DNA from: an uncultured Lachnospiraceae bacterium
GTDB taxonomy: Bacteria > Bacillota > Clostridia > Lachnospirales > Lachnospiraceae
DNA length: 11,381 nt
Direction: 5' to 3'
Assembly: GCA_934359535.1 (NCBI GenBank)
Contig: CAKRLN010000057.1
Coordinates: 1-11,381 of the forward strand
Shown: positions 1-5,156 of the stretch, one piece after another
Position numbering within the stretch: position 1 is the stretch's first letter
Layout: each line of letters begins with the position of its first letter
Made by a program: the position numbers and the translations under genes
Notes under the pieces: generated by a model
What the model was told of the DNA's origin: nothing
Seen by the model: only the letters and a program-made list of their open reading frames with translations
Database searches by the model: none

Positions 1-91
1 TCAAAAGAGGGATTGCAAGAATTGCCAGGATTGCCATGGCAAGGATGACTTCCACCAATGAAAAACCGGCATTATTCTGTTCTTTTTTCAT
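1..91 (-). CDS. Minor type IV prepilin, N-terminal fragment (runs off the left edge)
   Basis: Only the first 30 codons are in the window. The protein begins MKKEQNNAG and continues FSLVEVILAMAILAILAIP. This is a class III (type IV pilin) signal: a short basic/polar leader of 9 residues, cleavage expected between Gly9 and Phe10, Glu at mature position 5, and a hydrophobic helix with a Pro near mature position 19. The product would be cleaved by the prepilin peptidase encoded at 2983-3744 and enter the pilus or its tip complex. Its leader is much shorter than the 20-residue leader of the main pilin at 4121-4591. The ATG lies 21 nt after the pilO stop, with a purine-rich ribosome binding region (AGGGGAAGGGG) between them, so it is co-transcribed with pilO. 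Whether it is a PilV/PilX/PilE-like minor pilin or another pseudopilin cannot be judged from this fragment. Confidence 0.9.
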   Translation of the reverse strand, partial: MKKEQNNAGFSLVEVILAMAILAILAIPLL

Positions 92-112
92 AAGCTTCCG
101 CCCCTTCCCCTT

Positions 113-874
113 TTAATCTAATGAACCGCCAAATATATTTAACACGCCCTTTGGAATACCGTCAAATTCTGGTGGAATATACGCTTTGCCAGTACCTTTT
201 ATGTAATACATATTAAAGGTGATATTTCCCGCCAATCGTCCGCTTTCACTTTCCTCTGCACCGGAAAAATCGGTAATTGTAATCCGATCCGGATACTCAT
301 TGACATAACGGATCATTTCTTTTAGTCCCTGATAGCTTGCATCATACTTTACTCCAATCGAGGCATAATATCCACTGACAGGTTCCTTCGCATTTTCGCT
401 ATCTTCTGCCTCCGATTCATCTGTATCCCCGGATTCTGTCTGTGTATCCGCTTCCGTATTTGTGGTATCCTGTGTCTCAGTGTCCTCCTGCGTTGTCTGC
501 GATGCTGTATCCGCAGCTGCCAGCGGATTCGTCATCAGAAACGTAATCTCAGAAATATGGAAATCACTGTTATCCTCCATGGATTGTAACACCCAGATCG
601 CCTTCTCCGTTGTCAGATCAGCCGGATATTTTTCGATAATATCCGCCTGCTTTTTCTTCAGATCCGTGATCTGCTGCTTTACCTGAGGAATATTTTTTTC
701 CATCATTTCCATCTGCTCGACCTTTGTCTGATCTGTGGCATTATCCGTTTCAAGCTCAGATGCCTTATTCATATTTTTATTAAATATAAAAAAATAGGAC
801 GCTGCAAAAATCAATACTGCAAAAAAGATCAGAAGCAGCTTTTTGTCAGAATCGGATATTGTAATTTTACTCAT
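113..874 (-). CDS. pilO: PilO-like type IV pilus inner-membrane assembly protein
   Basis: 253-residue bitopic protein. It has a short cytoplasmic N-terminus, one membrane helix at about residues 11-31 (LLLIFFAVLIFAASYFFIF), a predicted coiled coil at about 35-80 (QVKQQITDLKKKQADIIEKY), and a C-terminal domain at about 165-230. The segment YQGLKEMIRYVNEYPDRITI matches the pattern of the PilO ferredoxin-like fold. In known T4P systems PilO pairs with PilN and links PilM to the rest of the machine. Residues about 120-164 are an unusual low-complexity stretch rich in Thr, Asp, Glu and Ser. The ATG at 874 is preferred over an in-frame upstream start at 946: it follows GGAGAGGGTG at good spacing, the protein then begins directly before the membrane helix, and the longer form would overlap the previous gene by 80 nt. 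With this start the overlap with pilMN is 8 nt, which suggests translational coupling. Assignment rests on topology, fold pattern and gene order, since PilO sequences are poorly conserved. Confidence 0.85.
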   Translation of the reverse strand: MSKITISDSDKKLLLIFFAVLIFAASYFFIFNKNMNKASELETDNATDQTKVEQMEMMEKNIPQVKQQITDLKKKQADIIEKYPADLTTEKAIWVLQSMEDNSDFHISEITFLMTNPLAAADTASQTTQEDTETQDTTNTEADTQTESGDTDESEAEDSENAKEPVSGYYASIGVKYDASYQGLKEMIRYVNEYPDRITITDFSGAEESESGRLAGNITFNMYYIKGTGKAYIPPEFDGIPKGVLNIFGGSLD

Positions 875-2564
875 TTGTTTCACCCTCTCCTTCCTCTGTC
901 TGCTCTGTACTGCCATCCTCCATCTGTGCTGTCGTATAAACCGCATTTACGGTATAAGACCAATTGGTATTTCCTGCTTCATCCTCATTTTCTGCCATAG
1001 AAGGAATTGTCACATTCTCAAGCAGGCTGACATTCTGGAAATTTAAAAGCATCTGACCTACCGTTACCTTTTTATCTGCAACCATCGTCATCGTAACCAT
1101 ATCATTATTTGCCTGCATGCTTTCCACATGGATATTCTTCGGCAGCTCCTGTTCGAGCTGATTAATCAATGGAAGAAGCTGTTCATTCTTCGTCTTTGTC
1201 AGATCATCCAGATTCTCATATACCTGCTCCTCCTGCTGTGCCTGATTCCGTTCATCATAGGTCTCCTGCACATAGGAAAGCTCATTGATCCTTGCCTTCA
1301 ACTGATTGTGCTTGGACGTATCAACAACAAGACGTATCGTTGACACAAGAATCAGCACAAGGCTTAAAAGCACTGCACCAGCAAACACCGTATAGGCTGT
1401 CTGTAAGCTGTTTTTCTTAGTATCTGCCTCACGAAGCTCCTTTGGCTTGGCATCAATCGGATGAACTGCGGCACCGGTCACGGATAAAAATCCGACCGGT
1501 GTGATCGTCATATTCTCCTTTGTACCAAGCGTATCTCCGCCCTTTTTCTTCTTCCCCCTAAAGCCTACCAGGGTAGAATAATCAAACTCCTGAATCGGGA
1601 GCGGAACCTCCTGCGCAAAAAGCTGCTTCATGCCGGCAAAACGTGATCCATCACCAACAAGATAAAGATTCCCGATAAAGGTCTGTTTCGTCTGATTCTG
1701 ATAATATTCGAGTGCTGTATTGGCAATGCGCAGATGATAACGGAGCGAATCTGCAAGCTCATCATATGCTTCATTTGCAAGTAACTGCTGGTGGCTTGTC
1801 TGCGCCTCATCACCTGCATCGGATACAACCGGACGGTTGTAGATTACATTGTGTCCCAGCAGAAACTCAAAGGCCTCATATTCGTCCCTGCACCCAATTA
1901 CCGGATGATCCAGAACTGCCGTTAGGGTTGCACCATAGCCATACGGTGTCACTCGCTGGAAGACAAGCTTTTTATTTTCCAGAATACTGATAACCGTTGC
2001 CTGCTCCTCTAACTGGACAACTACTGCATTTTCAAGGAAGCTGTCACACATCAGCTGAATGGTGCCGTTTCCGATATAATCAAACGTCTCAACCTTCAGT
2101 CCTGCAAGCTCGGCAAAGGTACAGTAATTACTTAAAAGGTTATCCGGGATTGCAACAAGAAGCAGCTTTAACTGTTTTTGTCCGTCCTCTTCGATAACAT
2201 CCATCTTATTGTAACTGATCGTGTAGTTGCTGACATCCATCGGGAAATAATCGCGTACCTGCGCATCGATAATGCCAGAGATCTTATTATCCTTCACATA
2301 AGGAATCGTAACCTCTCTTGTAACTACCTTGGATGAGGATAATGTAAAAACCGCCTCTTTTTCATAGATGCCATTCTTTGCCAGCTCAGCCTTTAATGCT
2401 GATGCAAAGCTATCCTTGTCACGTATATATCCATCTTCAATTGCATGTTCCGGCGTCCGGAACGCAAATGCCTGATGCACCGGTGGGTTTTTCTTGCGGT
2501 AATCGACCAATGCAACCTTGGTCCACCAGACACCGGCTTCAATACTTATCACCTTTTTCGTCAT
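867..2564 (-). CDS. pilM: PilM-PilN fusion protein (actin-like ATPase domain plus membrane assembly domain)
   Basis: 565 residues. Residues 1 to about 365 are PilM-like (FtsA/actin fold). The start ISIEAGVWWTKVALVD sits where the phosphate-1 loop lies. The segment REVTIPYVKDNKISGIIDAQ followed by RDYFPMDVSNYTISYNKMD is typical of the PilM 1C-like subdomain. LYLVGDGSRFAGMKQLF at about 300-316 is the adenosine motif region. A basic linker KKKKGG lies near 338. A membrane helix follows at about 389-413, then a coiled coil at about 415-475 and a PilN-like periplasm-facing domain to about 545 with an acidic tail. In most T4P systems PilM and PilN are separate and joined by an INLLP motif at the PilN N-terminus; here they are one chain. 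The start at 2564 follows AAAGGAG; an upstream in-frame ATG at 2627 has no such site and lies inside a repeat element. The stop overlaps the pilO start by 8 nt. The phosphate motifs are degenerate (Glu9 for the usual Asp; QLEE where DIG is usual), so ATP binding or hydrolysis is uncertain. Confidence 0.88.
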   Translation of the reverse strand: MTKKVISIEAGVWWTKVALVDYRKKNPPVHQAFAFRTPEHAIEDGYIRDKDSFASALKAELAKNGIYEKEAVFTLSSSKVVTREVTIPYVKDNKISGIIDAQVRDYFPMDVSNYTISYNKMDVIEEDGQKQLKLLLVAIPDNLLSNYCTFAELAGLKVETFDYIGNGTIQLMCDSFLENAVVVQLEEQATVISILENKKLVFQRVTPYGYGATLTAVLDHPVIGCRDEYEAFEFLLGHNVIYNRPVVSDAGDEAQTSHQQLLANEAYDELADSLRYHLRIANTALEYYQNQTKQTFIGNLYLVGDGSRFAGMKQLFAQEVPLPIQEFDYSTLVGFRGKKKKGGDTLGTKENMTITPVGFLSVTGAAVHPIDAKPKELREADTKKNSLQTAYTVFAGAVLLSLVLILVSTIRLVVDTSKHNQLKARINELSYVQETYDERNQAQQEEQVYENLDDLTKTKNEQLLPLINQLEQELPKNIHVESMQANNDMVTMTMVADKKVTVGQMLLNFQNVSLLENVTIPSMAENEDEAGNTNWSYTVNAVYTTAQMEDGSTEQTEEGEGETNE

Positions 2565-2982
2565 TTTCTTCTCCTTTAACTGTGGATTTCCATATCCTGC
2601 GCAAAACAGTAAAGTTTTTTCAAGCATGTACCCTAATCACAAGTAAACACAGGCACGCTCTCGCTGCTCATCGCTGGCAGCGGTTGCAATCTGCATAAAT
2701 GCAGATTACAACAAGTTGATGCACACGAACTGCTTATGCAGTTCGGCGCATGGCTCCGATGCTGTGCAGTAAATGCACAGCACGGTTTCAACCATTTGTA
2801 CGGTCGCTAAGTACCGGCCGCTCTGAAGCACCTGCTTATTACTTGTGTTCACGGTACATGCTGAATTTACTCTTTGAATGTTTCGCTTTCTGATTTTGGA
2901 TTCCCCGATTTGAACGAATTCACCGAAAATGACGATTCGGACAACTTTATGAATTCCCTCAAATTGAGAAACCCGGAGGTTT
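2565..2982. other. 418-bp gene-free region between pilD and pilMN
   Basis: No credible gene on either strand. From right to left in the direction of pil transcription it holds a hairpin overlapping the pilD stop codon (2967-2984), about 100 bp of unremarkable AT-rich sequence, the palindromic repeat element copy 1 (2623-2862), and the pilMN ribosome binding site (AAAGGAG just upstream of 2564). I see no convincing sigma-A promoter for pilMN here, so it is probably read through from upstream, across the repeat. Confidence 0.7.
2623..2862. repeat. Palindromic repeat element, copy 1 (240 bp, MITE-like)
   Basis: The ends are inverted repeats: AGCATGTACC then a variable 5 nt then CACAAGTAA at 2623-2646, and its reverse complement at 2839-2862 (21 of 24 positions match). 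Inside lie block A (2799-2835) and block B (2650-2684), both found again in reverse orientation at 4953-4989 and 5006-5040. Between the blocks is a 114-nt stretch absent from copy 2, carrying three hairpins: 2684-2711 (AATCTGCA stem), 2726-2745 (CGAACTGC stem, loop TTAT) and 2756-2785 (TGCTGTGCA stem with an outer CCG/CGG). No coding sequence is present, so movement, if any, would need a transposase elsewhere. No clear target-site duplication is visible. It could instead be a structured RNA element or a BIME/REP-like repeat. The structure is directly seen; its nature is inference. Confidence 0.8.
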
Positions 2983-2984
2983 CT
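2967..2984 (-). terminator. Stable hairpin overlapping the pilD stop codon; weak terminator candidate
   Basis: Read on the minus strand, AGAAACC pairs with GGTTTCT across a TCCG loop. This is a 7-bp stem closed by C-G around a UNCG-class tetraloop, an unusually stable RNA loop type. The first stem bases are the last two bases of the pilD stop codon TAG. The sequence after the stem (CAATTTGAGG) lacks a T-run, so it is not a classical intrinsic terminator. Roles in mRNA 3'-end stability or processing are alternatives. Confidence 0.35.
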
Positions 2985-3744
2985 ATAATCCCATGCATGA
3001 CAAATACCAGCTCCAGAAATGATTGCCCCAGAGTGCGGCGATAAAGACTCCTGCTGAGAGGTACGGGCCCATTGCGAGCAGATTATTTCGTTTACTTACT
3101 TTCATGCGGATACTGTGGATGACGGAGCCTAAGATGCAGGCGAGTACGAATGCGAGTATAATGTTTTTCCACCCAAGGATCAGTCCGGTGGCTGCCATCA
3201 TTTTGATGTCCCCGCCGCCAATTGCCTGTCCGGAAGAAAAGTAATAGAGTCCATACAAAAACAGGCTGACACAGAAAAAACCGACCACATGGGATATGAT
3301 ATGTCGAAAGTCATAGACTGTCATAATCATACCGATCAACAATAAAAACAGGTTGAACGATATCGGGATTTTATATGTTCTTTCATCAACAATTGTTATC
3401 ACAATAAGAGCAGACGTCATCAGGCAGTACAGAACGCTGCTGAACGTAAAACCGTTCGCCATGAAAACGATCACATACAGCACACCATTCAGAGCCTCGA
3501 TCAATGGGTACTGTATGGAAATTTTCGCCCCACATTGCCGGCATCTGCCTCTTAGTATGATATAGGAAAATACGGGTACCATGTCCCGCCAGCCCAGTTT
3601 TCTGCCACAGCTCATGCAATGGGAGCTTTTGGCGATGTTCTCTCTTTTGGGGATACGGTAGATGCAGACATTTAAGAAGCTGCCGATAACTAAGCCGTAT
3701 GCAAGTACGATGAGATATAACATAATTGTGATCTGAGTCAGCAT
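2983..3744 (-). CDS. pilD: Prepilin leader peptidase / N-methyltransferase PilD (type IV prepilin peptidase)
   Basis: 253-residue polytopic membrane aspartic protease that cuts the Gly|Phe bond of type IV prepilins and, in two-domain members, N-methylates the new N-terminus. Visible features: GSFLNVCIYRIP at residues 21-32 of the N-terminal domain; two CxxC pairs (Cys43/Cys46 and Cys68/Cys71), the zinc site of bifunctional PilD proteins; the first catalytic Asp at 120 in VDERTYKIP; the second in GGGDIKMMAA (Asp179); and MGPYLSAGVFIA near the C-terminus. Length fits the family. The ATG at 3744 follows AAAGGAG with 7-nt spacing; an in-frame ATG at 3828 would add an N-terminus without a family match. 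It lies between pilA and pilMN, and so next to its main substrate gene, with more than 370 nt of non-coding sequence on each side, unlike the compact rest of the cluster. Confidence 0.96.
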   Translation of the reverse strand: MLTQITIMLYLIVLAYGLVIGSFLNVCIYRIPKRENIAKSSHCMSCGRKLGWRDMVPVFSYIILRGRCRQCGAKISIQYPLIEALNGVLYVIVFMANGFTFSSVLYCLMTSALIVITIVDERTYKIPISFNLFLLLIGMIMTVYDFRHIISHVVGFFCVSLFLYGLYYFSSGQAIGGGDIKMMAATGLILGWKNIILAFVLACILGSVIHSIRMKVSKRNNLLAMGPYLSAGVFIAALWGNHFWSWYLSCMGL

Positions 3745-3774
3745 ATTGGTACTCCTTTGTGGGATGCATGCTGC

Positions 3775-3838
3775 ATAAACAATACATCCCAGTTTATTGC
3801 GACCTTGAAGGTATAATAAACTATACATCCAAGATTAT
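3775..3838. repeat. Two 23-bp direct repeats upstream of pilD
   Basis: Copies at 3775-3797 and 3816-3838 match at 20 of 23 positions, with shared cores ATAAAC, ATACATCC and TTAT. The centre-to-centre distance is 41 bp, close to four helical turns. The pilD-proximal copy is also an imperfect palindrome with ATAAAC/GTTTAT ends. They lie 31-94 nt before the pilD ATG and overlap the -10 of a candidate promoter, so a regulator-binding role is possible but unproven. Confidence 0.5.
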
Positions 3839-3848
3839 CTACTGGCAC
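3820..3848 (-). promoter_or_regulatory. Candidate pilD promoter
   Basis: On the minus strand GTGCCA (-35, 3843-3848), a 17-nt spacer, and TATAGT (-10, 3820-3825), matching the sigma-A consensus at 4/6 and 5/6. The expected start site near 3813 would give about a 70-nt leader before the pilD ATG. The -10 lies inside the distal 23-bp direct repeat. Weak on sequence alone. Confidence 0.28.
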
Positions 3849-4120
3849 ATGCGGAAAAGTTATCCCATCCGCTCCATTATCCGGAAATAAGATATTCAGG
3901 CGGATTTCCCAGAAGAGAGTATCATCCTGACGCAAACGGCTCGAAGCCTCCATCCAGGCGGCATCAAGCCTTCCTTGTACATCCCTGTACAAGGATTGCT
4001 GATACATTAGGAAATCCTGGAATATCTAATTTCCTCCCAAAGTCGCGGGACGCGATATCCTTTTCCTGCATTCTGCCAGATATAAGTTGAGATTTATATA
4101 AAAAATAATAAATCCTATAC

Positions 4121-4591
4121 TTAGAAAGTAGCTTCAACATTCTTTAATGTTGTGCCTGTCGCTACAGTTGTAACCTTATTATCATCAAAATTAAATGTAA
4201 TTGTTATTTCTGTTGCCGTTTTTCCTGTTGTAGATGTCATTTTATCTGTCGCACTAGAATATCCAGCTAATGATTTAATCTTTGGTGCTAACTTTAAAGC
4301 ATCCGCATCTGTATTTGTTCCATATACCTTAACTTCAAGCGATCCTGATTCTGTTGAAATTTCATCAGCAATCATTGAATATGCTGAAACAGCTGCTGTT
4401 GAATAGCTATTTAAAATCTGCTGATCTTTAGCTTCTTTTGATTTGTTAATATATGGAATAACCTGTGTTCCAACGATACCAACTAAGATTGCCATAATTG
4501 CGATAACGATAATTAACTCTACAAGAGAGAATCCCTTGTTATCCTTCTTTGCCTTTTTCAGCTTGTCCTGTAATTTGTTCATAAACTTCAT
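4121..4591 (-). CDS. pilA: Type IV prepilin, probable major pilin subunit
   Basis: 156 residues. The 20-residue leader is strongly basic (LKKAKKDNKG), cleavage is expected between Gly20 and Phe21, and the mature protein starts FSLVELIIVIAIMAILVG with Glu at position 5, the residue needed for subunit docking in the pilus. The rest of the 136-residue mature form is a soluble headgroup rich in Thr, Ser, Ala and Lys, ending with beta-strand-like sequence (TEITITFNFDDNKVTTVATG). It has no cysteine, so the disulfide-bounded D-region of many Gram-negative pilins is absent, which is common in Clostridia. A GGAG site sits 8 nt before the ATG at 4591, supporting that start over the in-frame ATG at 4582. 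It is set apart from pilC by 565 nt and from pilD by 376 nt and has a separate promoter candidate, as expected for the most abundant subunit. Confidence 0.95.
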   Translation of the reverse strand: MKFMNKLQDKLKKAKKDNKGFSLVELIIVIAIMAILVGIVGTQVIPYINKSKEAKDQQILNSYSTAAVSAYSMIADEISTESGSLEVKVYGTNTDADALKLAPKIKSLAGYSSATDKMTSTTGKTATEITITFNFDDNKVTTVATGTTLKNVEATF

Positions 4592-4668
4592 ACCTTTTTC
4601 TCCTTCTTTTATAAATGGTAAGTTATTTTGTGGGCTTATGCCCGGTTGTGATACAACTGATGTCGTGC

Positions 4669-4691
4669 GCTGCTCTTTGATGAGGAGCAGC
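4669..4691 (-). promoter_or_regulatory. Hairpin in the pilA leader
   Basis: A perfect 7-bp stem GCTGCTC/GAGCAGC with a 9-nt loop lies about 80 nt upstream of the pilA ATG, within the leader predicted from the promoter at 4719-4748. It is not followed by a T-run in either direction, so a terminator is unlikely. It may stabilise the pilin mRNA 5' end. Confidence 0.35.
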
Positions 4692-4718
4692 TCTTATCGT
4701 AACCCCGTGTATCGATTT

Positions 4719-4748
4719 ATTATCACATGTCTCATGGCAGACATGTCA
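4719..4748 (-). promoter_or_regulatory. Candidate pilA promoter with an inverted repeat in its spacer
   Basis: On the minus strand TGACAT (4743-4748), 18 nt, then GATAAT (4719-4724), preceded by TGT, giving an extended -10 (TGnGATAAT). The predicted leader is about 120 nt. A perfect 8-bp inverted repeat, ACATGTCT/AGACATGT with a 6-nt loop (4725-4746), fills the spacer and touches the -35, a position typical of an operator. The -10 is good and the -35 only moderate. Confidence 0.38.
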
Positions 4749-4926
4749 TAACCATATTGATTTTGTGTGCCCAAGGCCCGGCAAGCCTTTTAAGTATTGT
4801 AGAACTTATAATTCTTTTTCTTTCGGCATGCACGGACAGATTCGCGGGCAAAAGCTTCCTAACCTTTGGAAGTATCAGCCGATACGAAATGATAAGCGAT
4901 AGCAAAACCGTCATTGCTTTGACTTC

Positions 4927-5066
4927 ACAGGTAACGTGTGCATCAAGTGACCGCAGGTGCTTCAGAGCGGCCGGTACTTAGCGACCGTATTCTGGTCGCT
5001 TATGTACCGCTGCCAGCGATGAGCAGTGCGAACGTGCCTGCGGTACTTGATGTATACGGTACCTGT
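4927..5066. repeat. Palindromic repeat element, copy 2 (140 bp), inverted relative to copy 1
   Basis: Terminal inverted repeats at 4927-4948 and 5045-5066 match at 19 of 22 positions, with ends ACAGGTA and inner CATCAAGT. Block A (4953-4989) is identical over 37 bp to the reverse complement of 2799-2835. Block B (5006-5040) matches the reverse complement of 2650-2684 at 32 of 35. Only 16 nt separate the blocks, and this part forms a hairpin (GGTACTTAGCGACC against GGTCGCTTATGTACC). The end sequences are also related to those of copy 1 (GTACCGTG then CA and CAAGT). Two copies with matching architecture but different internal length point to a repeat family in this genome. Confidence 0.8.
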
Positions 5067-5156
5067 CTGAGACACATTTCGTCCGGTTTCGCAATTAATA
5101 ACATTTTGCACTGGCTGATGCTTGCATACACGCTTCCTTTTGTCCGGAATCGTCCC

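Larger units (their letters stand above)
3745..4120. other. 376-bp gene-free region between pilA and pilD
   Basis: Holds a pair of 23-bp direct repeats (3775-3797, 3816-3838), a candidate pilD promoter (3820-3848), a hairpin with stem CCTTGTACA/TGTACAAGG and loop TCCC (3973-3994), and a short TCGCG/CGCGA stem (4043-4055). No hairpin followed by a T-run is seen after the pilA stop. A minus-strand 89-codon reading frame (3738-4007) starts 7 nt after an AGGA sequence and overlaps the pilD start by 7 nt, but it has no recognisable domain, so I do not call it a gene. Confidence 0.6.
4592..5156. other. 565-bp gene-free region between pilC and pilA
   Basis: After the pilC stop there is a plain stretch (5067-5156), then palindromic repeat copy 2 (4927-5066), then about 180 bp without clear signals, the candidate pilA promoter with an inverted repeat (4719-4748), a leader hairpin (4669-4691), and the pilA ribosome binding site. 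Short open frames on both strands (for example minus 4732-4914 and plus 4727-4981) lack ribosome binding sites and recognisable domains. Confidence 0.65.

Noticed and set aside
875..946. Upstream start for pilO
   Set aside because: Would add 24 basic residues before the membrane helix and deepen the overlap with pilMN; the ATG at 874 has a good ribosome binding site.
2565..2627. Upstream start for the PilM-PilN protein
   Set aside because: The extra 21 codons lie in the end of the repeat and lack a ribosome binding site; the ATG at 2564 follows AAAGGAG and the protein then starts at the actin-like fold.
2640..2862. CRISPR array or tRNA gene in the hairpin-rich stretch
   Set aside because: Hairpins are of different sequence, not regularly spaced identical repeats, and no cloverleaf with T-loop sequence GTTCRA can be formed.
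3386..3787. 133-codon minus-strand frame over pilD
   Set aside because: Overlaps the well-supported pilD in another frame; no domain.
4732..4981. Small genes in the pilC-pilA gap on either strand (60 and 84 codons)
   Set aside because: No ribosome binding site, no family match, and the plus-strand frame runs into the palindromic repeat.
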